Source: Crocodylus rhombifer (lineage: Eukaryota; Chordata; Crocodylia; Crocodylidae). From it: a stretch of DNA of 64,000 bases. Positions 36,635 to 47,967 of this stretch are shown in pieces; position 1 is the stretch's first letter, and the number at the start of each line of letters is the position of its first letter. The notes under the pieces are model-generated. The model searched no databases. It was given only the letters and a program-made list of their open reading frames with translations, and was not told where the DNA came from. A program made the translations under genes and the position numbers. Where the stretch lies: contig JAVSML010000027.1 in assembly GCA_038503035.1 (NCBI GenBank), positions 1,894,791 to 1,958,790 on the forward strand, read 5' to 3'.

Positions 36635-36690
36635 TTGAAACTAGTTTCTGATCACTGAAACTGGTTTATGTGCAATGTTTGTTCCTAGCC

Positions 36691-37864
36691 TATCAACTCA
36701 AGAATATTTGTAAATGGGAACTATTCTTGATAGGTTTTGTTAGAACTTGAATCCACTTTGTTGTTGAGTTATTTGCAAGTCTTTTGCAAGGTTTTATTCT
36801 AAATGCATATACACTTCAGCTGGGCATCTGTTGTGTATTTCATCCTTGCTAACAGTTCATTTTCCTTGGAAGAATCACTGGATATCATTAAGGAGAGACA
36901 TGAACAAGAATAATGAAGACAGACTGAAAATTATTAAGATCTCTTCATGAGATATTCTATTTGTTTTTCTATATTCTACTTACAGTGGTCCATGCTGGAG
37001 GGTGGTTGCTACATACCACCTGGTATTGTAGCAGAGTTTCCAGACATCTAACCCACACACTATTTTTTGACCCTAGACTGCCACAGGAAAGACTATTATT
37101 CTGTTGTACAACAAAACTGAAAGAAGCTGTAATGTTAACTGGTCTTACACCACTGACTACAAGACTTATTCTTTATATAATTCACAATCATATTCAGGCC
37201 CTTACTCTTTCCAAAAGGAATACAGTGGACTGTAACCCAGATCCACAGTCCTGAGGCACCATATATATGATGACATTTACTTGAGGGTTTTATTTATTCA
37301 CAATACAAACCATCAGATGTATATCTGACTTACTATTTCCATTCTCATATATCCATAATCTCTAAAATGGGATTAAGAAGAGGTTAGTGTTATAACCACT
37401 GAGATTATAGCTGAGTTGATGGAGTTATTTACATTACTTTTGCTTATTGATATTAGAATCCATGCATATAATAATTTTTCCAAATTACTTCAGGAATTCA
37501 GGCCACCCACAGTGATGGAAATGGCTCAAATAAATTCTGACTCATTTAGCAATGTAGGCATACTCCAGATGTGATATTTGTGATGGGACCAAATACTGGG
37601 CAAATAGAATTTGTCATGGACTGACCATTATATTCTTTAGTTTCTGGACAAGGTACATCTTGCTCGCCAAGATGATGCATCTGTTTTTATGATCTAAACC
37701 TTTGGAAATTAATGGAACTTGTGAACTTCCAGATGGCCATACAAAAGAAGGCTGTGCAATCAACAGATCACTCTGTTGATGGCTTGATGGCATTCTCTAA
37801 TGATCTCTTCTTTGGTCTCTAAATCCCCTATCTCCTGTACTGGCTCTCCTTGGTCACTTCATTC
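36691..37864. other. AT-rich unique sequence, nothing recognised
   Basis: No supported gene. A 97-codon plus-strand frame (36961-37254) has no recognisable domain. Confidence 0.45.
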
Positions 37865-39065
37865 AGGAGAGGCATTCAAAAAAACTTGAGGCAGAAGTGA
37901 TGTGTTTCACACTTTACTCTCAGCTCCTGAAGTTAAGTCGGGAGTGAACAGAACAGATGTTCACCCTTCAGTGAGGAGGGGGGATGTACAGGCTGCTTAC
38001 ACTGGTGCAGACCAGCAGGTTGGGGGCGCTACTATGCTCTTCTCAGCAGGTTGCTGGAGAATGCTGAGCCCAGCCAGCATGACCCCTCTTCCCATCCCTG
38101 ACACCCACCAGTGACCAGCTGTAAGCAGCAATGTGGAGGGAACAGAGACCCCAGCCCCAGTTTCCCCAGCCCCAAGCCAGAAGAGCTGGCTGGGGGGTGA
38201 GGGACAGGGCACATGGTGAGGGCTTCCCCCTCCACCAGTCAGCCTGGCTGGCCAATGTGGCTCCTGTCCCCAGCCCTGCTGCCCTGGCCCTCCAGCCAGC
38301 AGCCAGCTGTCAGTGGCAGTGGGGAGAAAGCAGAGACCCCCCCCCACCATGTGGGCCCTCCAGTTCTCCTGGTTTGGGTCCAGGGAGGATGGGTGCACAA
38401 TGTGGGGGTCAGCCAGATGGGGGAGTCCCAGATGGGGGAGTAGGCTGGGTAGAGAAGCCACAGGGACACAGCTATGCTGGTTCAGGTTTGGGGCAAATGG
38501 GGCTTGGGCAGGGCCTCCTCTGCTGCCACTGACAGCTAGCCACTGTTTGAGGGGGTGGTGTAAGGCTGGGAGAGGGGCTATGTTGAGCAGACAATCTGAG
38601 AAGTGGTGAGGTGTGGAGGCCCCCACCATCCAGCTTCCTCCCACATGTGCTTGTTCAGGCTGAGGCGGCCTCCCCCACCACCAGGATGCTGCTGACAGAT
38701 GACATAGCCCCAAGCCCTGTCTCCTGCCTGCAGCTGGCTCTGTAAGAGCCCACTTGGCCAGAGCAGATGTGTATGGGCTGAGGGTAGTGCAGCATCCTGT
38801 GAGGGGGAGTTAGTGGGGGCCCGTAAAGCAGCTAGGGATGCCAGGGGACTGCAGCCTAACTTGAGTTAACAGGGGATCTGGTACAGAAGTCTGATGGACC
38901 AGTTTAACCTAAATTGCTTAAGTTTGATACTACATCCATCCAGGTCTTGGCAGGTTCTGCCACTTTTAAACCAGTCTATGTACACCCAACTTCTTTACTG
39001 TTATGGGTTTAGCCTGTTTTTTGGCCACTTAAACTGGTTCATCTGTAAAGACTATATCTGACTTT
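37865..39065 (-). mobile_element. Diverged GGCTAGG-family element with long GC-rich core, ~1.2 kb
   Basis: The left boundary GGCATTCAAAAAAACTTGAG corresponds to the inverted right end of the GGCCAGG copies (GACATTCAAAA...CTGAGG). The right portion (38890-39060) carries the AGTTTAACCTAAA, TTAAGTTTGATACTACATCC and CACTTAAACTGGTTCATCTG segments of the inverted left end. Between them (37970-38860) is a C/G-rich core rich in CCAGCC and GGGGGAG. It yields overlapping frames on both strands, the longest 238 codons (minus, 37997-38713), with proline/tryptophan-rich translations typical of GC skew. Ends are diverged, so limits are approximate. Confidence 0.6.
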
Positions 39066-41071
39066 GGTTTATACAGGGCATGTAATAAATAATACCAAAA
39101 TTATTTTTTCTTTCAGATTTGGTTAAGCTAAAGTAAAAAAAAGTGCCTCCCATAAATGGCTATGAGTTGATGGAAAGAGTTTTTCTTATTTCTGTCTTCT
39201 TTAAAGACATAAACCTTCATAAAGAGAAAAAATGTAACAGAAAACTATTTTGGTGCTGATGGAGTTCTGCTGGGGAGAGAGGGTTGCATCTGGGCCTCCA
39301 CCAGCTGCTACGGATTGTTTAGAAATTCACAAAACAAGAGGAAAAGTGCAAAGATGAAGGGTAAAGGACAGGAGTAGGCCAAAGACATCACCCTCAGAAC
39401 AGTTTTTTGATGTCACTCTGCAAAAATGTTATTTATAAATATATTTTTAAAAGCATAATCAAAAATTTGCTGGTAAAAAGTTAGGGTAAAGTTTTTAAAA
39501 TCCAAGTGCCTATATTCAGGCACAGAAATCCATATTTCATCATTCTTTTTCCATTAACCATTTGAATTAAATAGTTCTTAAAGAGCCCAGTTAAGAATCA
39601 CCATTGTGCTCAGAGCTGCACAAGAATATATGAAGATACAGCCAGTAACCCAGAAAACTTGCAAGATTAAGGAAAAAAGTCTTATTTTCATAGTTGCTAA
39701 GCACTCCCGCTTCTGCTAACTTCAACAGTAGTCACAGATGGTCTGCCTTTTTGAAAAATCAGGCAAGTTTTTTAATAAATGATTTTTTCCCTCATTGCGT
39801 CAATATAAAAATAGTGACCGTACATGTGTTAGGGATGCTGTAGTATTAGAAATGCAACCTTTGAAATCTTAAAATGTCTAATGGTTGTTGCTATAAAAAG
39901 AGCTCATGCCACTTTTTATAAAAGTAAGATTGTAACCCACAGTGTCTTGGCCAAATTCCAATTGCCCATCTGAATTTTGGTTGGGGTCATCATCTTTACT
40001 TTTTGTTTTATGAGCTACAGCCTATACTGTTTTGTAATATTTCTGTGCACTGTTAAAAATGCCATGCATCAACATAGAAATACTGGCATTTTCATGTGAG
40101 AGAAATTATTCCTTTATATTAGCAATCTCTATAGTTACGTAGTGTAGAAAGGCTTTTATTACTTTTTTTGAGACATTGTTTGAAATTCTGCAGATAGAAT
40201 GTCCTTGGGCTAAAGAAATACCTTTTCTGTGTCCCACAAAATTCCCCCGTGTATATGCATTATAATGCAGTCTGGAATTACTTGAACACATACAACTTTT
40301 TTCCACTTAACTGTAACATATTCACTACACAGGATGCACAAAATGAGGTAGAACTGAGATTGCAGGAACAGGCATAAATCTGGAATTTCCTAAGTGAAGG
40401 ACATGAATGTAACCAAACCTAAAAGATGTCCCATTAACATATATTATTCTTGTAACTTATTATTAAGGGAAAGTAGGTAGCATCCTCTGTGTTTACAGGG
40501 GCAAGTCTAAAGTAGCATTTGTCTTTTTTGTATTTTTGCATATGTACCTGCAATATTACATTAGACCCATATCTGGATCTGTCAGTGGTACTATGCAGAG
40601 ATCCTGCCCAAGCCTACACACACTTAATCACTATATACAGGAGTAATCATTACATCTCAAACTGTAATCAGAGGGGCTGGTTTGGATCCAGAAATCCTAA
40701 TCCAAATTCTGATAAAGTTCAAAGGGATACACATGTTTGGCTCCAGTTTTAGCACATCCCTAATTTTGCCCACTGTATATGAGGACCAAATATCTGAAAT
40801 ACCTGCTGTCCTAAACATTTCAGAGTACAAAAAAATCCTCCTCCCGCTGCCTGTAGAGATGCCTGTTTTGTTCATGCATGTGATATAAACTCTGTGAGAA
40901 ATAACTTTCACTTTATATTTGATATTATCATATGTGATAATCTAGAAAGCTTCAAGACAAGCTACCGAAATTCTTTCAGTGTTAGGAACCTATTCCAACT
41001 TACAGGGCATTTTTACATGTGCTCTGGGACACAACATGTTAATTAGCAAGCCACGCTACTTAAAAGCGCCC
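39066..41071. other. AT-rich unique sequence, no gene seen
   Basis: No supported gene. A phrase at about 39600 (CATTGTGCTCAGAGCTGCAC) may be a fragment of an old sauropsid repeat. Two facing open frames at 40657-40911 show no domain. Confidence 0.45.
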
Positions 41072-41230
41072 GTGCATCATGTGTATCAGCATCCCCATGT
41101 GTCTCTGCACTGAATAAATGGCGGCGGGGAGCTTTGAAATAAAACATGTTCAATGAGCTTTAGTTCAAAGTGCCCCGCCACCATTTTTTCAGCACAGGGA
41201 TGTGCAGGGACACTGATACATGTGATGCAA
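41072..41230. repeat. Imperfect inverted repeat (MITE-like), ~160 bp
   Basis: The left arm (GTGCATCATGTGTATCAG ... AATGGCGGCGGGGAGCTTTG) and the right arm read inverted (GCATCACATGTATCAG ... AATGGTGGCGGGGCACTTTG) match over about 70 bases, with a short loop around 41150. A GGGCATTTTTACATGTGCTC segment at 41006 may be the true outer end, resembling the TACACATG elements. Confidence 0.7.
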
Positions 41231-41687
41231 AAGGCTGTCAGAGCACAACAATTTCCATGCTCCAGAAGACTCGATTAATTGAGTCTGCTTCAACATGCTG
41301 GATTTCCAGGGCATTGGAGCAGGCGCCCCACAGGTCTATAGGAGTCCAAAGTCACTAAACAATTGCACACTGAATATTCTACCATTTACCAACCTCCCCC
41401 CTTCCATCAAGTTCAGTAATTATTTTGGCTTTCCCTCTCCCCCAACCTATTCACTCAAAATGTAATATACTATACATTTGATGTACACCATTTTAAAAAA
41501 AGGACTTCCCAATTTACCTGTAGTTTAAACATTTAAAATAGGGCATCATCTTTTAAATTGGTCAGAAACAACCACCTTCTGCCAACTGCACATTCATTAT
41601 TTTCATGCTTCTCATTTTTGACACTGATTGTTATTATCCAATGGCTGCTTAATGACCTTTTTGAAAATAGTCTCAAATCTGCTTCTG
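41231..41687. other. AT-rich unique sequence, nothing recognised
   Basis: No supported gene or repeat. Confidence 0.45.
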
Positions 41688-41792
41688 GAGCCAGATTTTC
41701 AGAACAGCTCAGAACCCTTCAGGCATAGAAATAGCAGCTAATTTTCCAATAGCGCTCATCATATAAGCTGAATTCTTTTGAAAATCAGGCCC
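41688..41792. repeat. Palindromic 'GAAAATCAGGCCC' repeat
   Basis: GGAGCCAGATTTTCAGAACA at the left and TTTTGAAAATCAGGCCC at the right are inverted counterparts, with AGCTCAGAACCC inside. A well-known type of short sauropsid palindromic repeat. Confidence 0.6.
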
Positions 41793-41800
41793 TTGTACAT

Positions 41801-41838
41801 GAGGAGGTCCCTTCTAACCCTAATTATCTATGATTCTC
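41801..41838 (+). repeat. CR1 3'-end remnant
   Basis: GAGGTCCCTTCTAACCCTAA followed by TTATCTATGATTCT matches the CR1 3' UTR and octamer tail seen at 36590-36634. It is a very short 5'-truncated insertion just right of the palindromic repeat. Confidence 0.75.
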
Positions 41839-41913
41839 TGGTAAAGACACCTACTTCAGAACCACCACCCTACTGACACTTTAGCCAACAGTCTCAGCAG
41901 ACAAAGCTGAATA

Positions 41914-43056
41914 CAAGAATACCTCCGTTAACGAATCCTCTGGGAATGAAGTTCCTTTATAACGAAGTTGGCCTTTTTTTGCAAAAAAATTGAAAAATTT
42001 TTCAAGGCAAACGCAGATTTCTCATTTTACCAGAGAAACCCAGGGATTTTGCAATTAGCTCCCTGCAGAGTTCCAGCCTGCAGGGAGCTGGGAGTGAACA
42101 GGAGTAAGGTGGTTAGATAGGGGGCGCCACATGGATGTACATGCACATGGCCCCAGGCAGCCTGCAGAGCAGCTCTAGCAGGTATGTTGAGAGGAGAGAA
42201 AGACTGAGGGCCCTGTAGGGAGGGAGCGGGCAGGGCTGGGGTTTGGGGCCCAGAGCTGCAATATGCAGGGGGCAGGACAGGGCTGTGGGTGGCATGCGCC
42301 GGGGAGGGGGAGGGCTGGCTCCCCGCTGCCGCATGCATTTGCGGGGGGGGCAGGGGTACCCGTGCCCCTCAGATCTATACACGGGACAGACACAGGGTAC
42401 GGGCTCAGGTTCCCGCCCTGCTTCCCTCTCCCAGGGCTCCGCAGCCTGGCGGCATGACCCGGCATGGCATGGAGCAGCTGAGCCGTGCAGAGAAGCTGCT
42501 TGTTGCTGCAAGCTCCGCACTGCCCTGGCAATGCACCTTTTGTGTGTGGCGCAGCAGTGAGAGCAGAAGCATAAGGGGTTGCACCCCTCAAAGCAGTGAC
42601 ACACACAGGGGGAGCATAACCAGGGCAGCGCAGAGCTCAGAGCGGCGAGGAGATCCCCATGTGGCCCTGCTGCTCCCTGCCACGCTGGGTCATGCTCGCC
42701 GGGGTGTAGAGGTCCTGGGTGAGGGAAGCAGGGTGGGAGCATGAGTTCCTGCTACCCCCCAGGAGTGTGCACAGTGGCAGGGAGCCACCCTGCCCAAGCC
42801 TGCAGCAGGCAGCAGCGGGGAGCGGAGGCATGGGGCTGTGGACCCAGCTCTGTAGGCCTGGCAGCTGGGTATCTTTGAGAGTATTTATCACTTATCTTTG
42901 TGAGTATTTATGATATTTTCCTACTGTACCACCCTTCTCTGAAGTCCTGGAATGCATCCCTATGCCTCCTATGTTATTTCTACCTCTGGTAACAAAGTTT
43001 CTGATAACAAAGTGACATCCTGGAATGCATCTACTTTGTTAACCAAGGTATTACTG
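41914..43056. mobile_element. Tigger/pogo-like nonautonomous element with GC-rich core, 1,143 bp
   Basis: Left end CAAGAATACCTCCGTTAAC and inverted right end CAGTAATACCTTGGTTAAC are TIRs, flanked by TA on both sides (41912-41913 and 43057-43058). The CA-nn-ATACCTCG terminus and TA target fit Tigger/pogo elements of the Tc1/mariner superfamily. The core (42060-42860) is GC-rich and holds overlapping frames on both strands, up to 209 codons minus and 151 codons plus, none with a DDE transposase or helix-turn-helix motif. Confidence 0.8.
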
Positions 43057-43058
43057 TA

Positions 43059-44185
43059 GGTCACAGGAACTCAATACCTCTCCCAACCTTGGCAGTAGTC
43101 CTTGCAAGACAAAGTTGAGGTAGGTCAGGAATATTACTGCTACTGCCTATTGCCTGCCTGGTGGGTGGGTGGGGGTGGGTGTGTGTGCATGCTTGTGTAT
43201 CTGTAAGTGAAGAAGATGCCAGTCTGTAGAACTTTCTGACAAATTTCATGGGCAATTACCATCATCAGATCTCAAAAGTCTTTCTATTATTTACTTGGAA
43301 AGTTGGATCAGGTCTTTTGTAGATTAATTGTGATGATAAAAAAAGAACTATACAACATTTGTTTTTGTATTAGATATGCATGAGGAGGCATACCAGTAAA
43401 CTCCCCATGAATGAGTCACACATTTGTGGTTCCATTTACAACAGGTCAAATTCAGCCAAGGAATCAGTGGATGCAACTTTTCAGAAGTCCCTTCAAGTTG
43501 CACCTTCTGGTTACATCAAGTTTAAATTTGCTCTTTCGTATCAAGAGAAGATAGTCTCGAAGTGTCAGAAGACATGGTAGATTGCTTCTAAAACTATTGG
43601 TATAGCAGCACCAGGAAAGGAGGAAATCTGACTCCATTAAGTAATTTCAGTACAAACTTTCCCTTATTTCCACCCTTCCCCCCTGTGGTTCACACAGTTT
43701 TCAGCATAAAGCATTTATACTCTTGTAGCATCTGCAGAGACCTTCTAGTTTGCTGCTTTCCAGCTTAGGCTAAAAACAAACAAACAAACAAAAAAAAGAC
43801 TTTAATGTTTCAGTTTAGGGGAAAAACTCTTACCAATGAGGCATGTAAAGTGCTTTTATGCTGATTGAGCAGCTGGTTTTTTTGGTAAGTATCCCAGATG
43901 TTTCATCAGTATGGCAACACCTTACATTATACTATTTCCAAAGATCTTGGACCAGTCCCACCTGGTCATATCCTTAGCCTGAAGACCTCTGCCTTATAAT
44001 ACCTCTCATTACACAGTGAACCTTAATGATTTTATGACCTAACATTTTTCCTTCATATAATTTAAGCAAGGTGCACAGGCAAACTGCTAACATCTGTTAT
44101 CAATGCATCCTATTTAGAGACTTATATTTATCATATATATAGTTTCCCTAGCAATGAACATAGAGCTATTTCTAACTGTTTGCAC
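43059..44185. other. AT-rich unique sequence with short microsatellites
   Basis: A GGTGG/GTGTGT-rich stretch at 43157-43192 and a (CAAA)n run at 43771-43793. No supported gene. Confidence 0.5.
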
Positions 44186-44411
44186 CAGGGCTGTCCAACT
44201 TGGGTGTGGTGGTGGGGGCTGCAAACAGCGCTTCCATGTCGCCCTGGACAGCCCACCATGCAGGCCACATGCTAAGGGGACAGCCATCCTGGGTATCCCT
44301 CCCTACTACCCAGGCTTTGCTGGCAGCACTGACCCCTCTGCCTAGACCCTTCCCCACCTCACAGCAGTGGGAGAGGTGGTTGGCCTGCAGGCCACTGGTT
44401 GGATAGTCCTG
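44186..44411. mobile_element. Short hAT-like element, 226 bp
   Basis: Left end CAGGGCTGTCCAACTT and inverted right end CAGGACTATCCAACCAGTGG share the CAGGRCTRTCCAAC pattern of a hAT family. The flanks gtttgcac and gcttatgc do not make a convincing 8-bp TSD, so the insertion may be old or the ends slightly misplaced. The GC-rich core yields short frames on both strands. Confidence 0.65.
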
Positions 44412-45279
44412 GCTTATGCTTTACAGTAAGCAATTAAGTTACATGCATAGAAAAAACCCTCAAAAAGCAGTTCTAGCTATTATTTGTGAATTAGCTCAAG
44501 AATTATCTGTAGAAAGAACAATGCAAATGAATGGTTCCACACCACCACAATATCTTAATTATTTTATTGTCAATTTTATGACCATCTGTTGGGAAATTAT
44601 CAAAGTGATAGAAAAAGAAACCAAACTAATCCAAATTCATAACACAAAATGGTCAGGCATAAACACACAGGCTCAATCTGAACTCATTTACATCAGTGAA
44701 ATCAATGAAGTTTCACCACTATTAGACCTTCTCCCTTTTACATTCATGTGAATGATGATCATTTTAATCACTGAACGAAGACAAAATGTATGGAAACTAT
44801 AAAATGCATGCACTATTTCTAATCTTTAATTATGCCAACATCAAAATCTGTGTAAGGAAACAAACCCAAAAGGAGAAAAGCAGACAAAGATTTGATTTTT
44901 TTCATGTAGCAGTTCCTTTCCTTCCAGAAAGTTCATTCACATAGGTACTTATTTCTGTAAGTCACATAGTCAATTTGCTGGTAATATTTTAAGTGCTACA
45001 GAAAGTTGAGTGGGATCTTTAGATAAAGCCTTTCACTCATGCTAATATACTGTCAAAAGTGATTTAAAAATATTTCTAAAAGTTTTTAGCTGCTAAAAGG
45101 CAAAGTTTGCCACTTGCTGGAAAATTATCAAAACTATTTTAGTATATTTGGTACAGATATTAAAATCATGATTCAAAGAAAAAGTGCAAAGTTATTTTTA
45201 AGTGAAGTACCGAATACATTTTGATAGCATTATAAGAATGTACATGAGGAGGGCATACTGTTTTGCGTTTTTTGACAGC
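44412..45279. other. AT-rich sequence; possible old repeat near 44672-44730
   Basis: Contains a 111-codon plus-strand frame (44416-44751) with no recognisable domain. Its 3' part overlaps AATCTGAACTCATTTACATC and GAAATCAATGAAGTTTCACC, wording typical of an old sauropsid palindromic repeat, so the frame is probably fortuitous. Confidence 0.4.
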
Positions 45280-45480
45280 ATGACATTTGTTAAATTGTTT
45301 TCTGGTGCTATCACCTGAGCCTAAGACAAAAACCAGGAGTTGTTAGCTTTGCTTTTGTTTGTCAGTTTCTGGAGATGGCCCCTAAGCATCCATCAGTGTC
45401 ACAGGAAATCAAAAGAACATTCTGTGCCCTTTCAAAACACTGGCTCCAAGCATCGCACTGTGCTTAATGCAAAGTCTGAG
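45280..45480. other. Candidate conserved noncoding block
   Basis: A repeat-free, balanced-composition block with phrases such as TTCTGGTGCTATCACCTGAG and GTCAGTTTCTGGAGATGGCC. It looks unlike the AT-rich surroundings. Conservation cannot be judged from one sequence. Confidence 0.3.
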
Positions 45481-45840
45481 GCCAGGGAGGGCAAAGACGA
45501 CTGTAAGCTGCTTTTGTAATCCCCTGGTCCCAGGGGCTGCCAGGGGTTACTGAAGCACTCTACCTCTCCCAATCCAAATTAGAGCACTCTCAGAGCTGCT
45601 CTAATTTTGCTGGCCGCTAATAGACCACAAGAAGTCATTATGACAGCCAGGGATCACTGGAACACATTTATGTTCTGGACATGCCTCCCTATATCAAGAG
45701 GATGGCACAGAGCCAGCTATACAAGCTCCATACTAGCTGGGATTTCCTTTTATCAAAGGAATTCTTATCTGTCCAGTTTAGGGAGCTTTACAGCCCCTTT
45801 GTGCTCTCAGAGCATGGTGAAGGAGCCATTGCAGTAAGTT
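45481..45840 (+). repeat. Possible ancient dispersed repeat
   Basis: A coherent 360-bp block including CCCCTGGTCCCAGGGGCTGC, GAGCACTCTCAGAGCTGCTC, GACAGCCAGGGATCACTGGA, GGGAGCTTTACAGCCCCTTT and GAAGGAGCCATTGCAGTAAG. The GC-rich phrases look like an old amniote interspersed repeat, but I cannot name it. Two overlapping plus-strand frames (76 and 87 codons) have no domain. Confidence 0.35.
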
Positions 45841-47088
45841 TTAAACTGTTTTCTAAAATTGCACTCAAAAGATTTGCTCAGGAAGCTGTAAAGGTGCAAC
45901 CAAAAAAACAAAACAAAACAACCCCCACTGTGGATTATGGCTGAAGAAAACATGTAGACATCTTCAATGAGTACAGATATTTAATAGGCACTGATTCCCA
46001 CTAAGAAAACTCCTCTAAAGACAGAAATCAGTATGTTTAGGACACCTTCCATTTTATGCTGAATATGTAATCCAAGAATTTTACTTTTTGTGGTAGGAAT
46101 TAGACAGTCATCTTTAATTTGTGATAAGTCTACCTTGTGAAAATCAAAGCTACTGCATACCCAGATACATATGCTACTGAGACAGCCCAGTAGCCTAAAA
46201 TTGTCCTAAACAGTCTTCCCTAGAGTGATGTCAATTTGAACCAGCTAAGATCTGGCCCTCGCATTTGTATACATACAATATACACATACAAAAGGCATTA
46301 CAATTCTTTGTTAGAATTTGGAGCTGACATAGGCAGCATTAGAAGTGGTGGGCTGATGGCAGAGCTGAAGTTGACAGGAAGAGGAACATAATCAGTCTAA
46401 TATTACATGGAATTGTGATGGGATTAGAGAGGTGAATGGAATTTCAATCTACTGGGGTTAGGAAGAGAGGATCAGTCAGTGTTTCTGGACTTTGGAAAGG
46501 GAGAACTATGAAAGGATAGAGAACAATTCTGCATTAATAAAAGTAAAGTGTGTTTAAAATGCATTTCCAAATTTGTAAATCTTCCATAGATGTCCATCAC
46601 TGAATATATAGAACAAAGATGTAAAAGTGAAAAAGACTTAGATTTGATTCATCTCCACAAGTTTATTAGCACTAGGATTTTACCTTAGGCTATTGGCTGA
46701 AAAACTGTTTAGTAACTTTTATTCAAGACAGAATAATATGCCAATTTTAGAGATCTCTATTCACTGGTGCCGTCTTGGGGCATCTACACAATTAACTTTC
46801 CTTCACTGCCCATCAATGACATGTTCATGTTAAGTTTTTCCTAACAACTTATATGAAGGCATATAATCTCATCACAATATATGAAGCATGTCCAATAAAA
46901 GGAACATTGATGGGTACTTTAGCTCAATATAGCACCAAGATTTTATACGGGCTGGACCAAAGAAAATTGGAATATGATCATTAAAACAACACTGTCCCCT
47001 CAATCCTTTCTCATAAGATTACATCCATATTAAAGACAGAGAAATCAGAGGAAAATTAAATGTGCAAGCGTACATGTTTCAGGGTATA
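45841..47088. other. AT-rich unique sequence, nothing recognised
   Basis: No supported gene or repeat. Confidence 0.5.
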
Positions 47089-47458
47089 GGTTGTAGCCGT
47101 ATTGGTCTAAGGACATAGGCGCACAAGGTTCTTTGGGTACATCCAATATCTTTTATTAGACCAACTAAAATAGTTGGAAAAATTCTTCTTTGCAAGCTTT
47201 CAGGTACAAACACCCTTCTTCAGGCTGAGGAAGCATCTGCAGTTGTTCTGTGCTCTTCCTGGTAATTGACTTCTATTCTATTCCATTTATTTATTCTATC
47301 CAGGAAGATCACAGAACAATTGTAGGTGCTTCCTCAGCCTGAAGAATGGTGTTTGTACCCGAAAGCTTGCAAAGAAAAATTTTTCCAACTATTTTAGTTG
47401 GTCTAATAAAAGATATTGAATGTACCCAAAGATATTGGATGTACCCAAATAACCTTGT
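47089..47458. mobile_element. Inverted pair of TTGTAGC elements forming a 336-bp hairpin
   Basis: The left unit begins GGTTGTAGCCGTATTGGTC and continues through TATCTTTTATTAGACCAAC as in the copy at 16690. From 47123 its sequence is repeated in reverse complement at 47300-47458 with about 37 unpaired bases between. The right arm lacks the TTGTAGCC terminus but has a 20-bp tandem duplication (GATATTGRATGTACCCAAA, 47412-47450). The arms are over 90% alike by eye. Confidence 0.85.
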
Positions 47459-47967
47459 CCACTTAAATGCAAACTTATGCACAAATCCTAGAAAGTGTGA
47501 CACCCTTGTCATCATATTTATTTAGTATCTACAAATCCATGCCATTTCAGTACATCATAGTGAAACAGCCTGTTGGGCTAAGACCAAGTTTTCTATTGTT
47601 CCCAAAGGAAAGTCTCCACATTTGCCTTCTGGGATTGCTTTACCTATCAGTGGCCAGAATATCTGAGTATATGATCACATATAAACAGACTTACGAATAA
47701 TGTCCAATTCTATTAACAACTAGTAGAAAGTCATGTTCCACAGCTGTCAATCAAGTTAACCCCTATTACATTGTCCTCAGTGAGCTGCACTGAGGATATG
47801 AAATTGGAATCTTATTTTCACTGTCATTGTTCTCCTTTCCCCAGGTTCAGGAGCACTGACTGACCTTTCCTCCTTTGTCCTATCTACAATCAAATTGGGT
47901 TCCCTAACCATACCACAACACCATGTCACATTCACCAAGATTCCTTCTTCTCACTGCCAACTTCATG
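47459..47967. other. Unique sequence, nothing recognised
   Basis: No supported gene. A 77-codon frame at 47467-47700 has no domain. Confidence 0.45.

Larger units (their letters stand above)
34450..36690 (-). mobile_element. GGCTAGG-TIR element copy C, 2.24 kb, split by a CR1 insertion
   Basis: Inverted relative to copies A and B. Left end GGCTAGAGACAGACATTC; right end, read inverted, GGCTAGGAACAAACATTGC; TAT flanks both sides (34447-34449 and 36691-36693). The inner AACCGGTTT/AAACCAG half-sites at 35220-35350 and 36635-36670 correspond to the left end of copies A and B. Without the CR1 (35375-36634) the element is about 980 bp, longer than copy B because of a G-rich core (34620-35170) containing a GGGATGGGGTGGGGTGGGAT run. 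No transposase. Confidence 0.85.

Noticed and set aside
37997..38713. 238-codon minus-strand open frame
   Set aside because: Sits in a GC-rich transposon core, overlaps several other open frames on both strands, and has a proline/tryptophan-rich translation with no domain.
42113..42742. 209-codon minus-strand frame and overlapping 151-codon plus-strand frame
   Set aside because: Both lie in the GC-rich centre of a Tigger-like element. Open on both strands because stops are rare in GC-rich DNA; no transposase or other motif.
44416..44751. 111-codon plus-strand frame
   Set aside because: The 3' part overlaps wording of an old palindromic repeat; no domain recognised.
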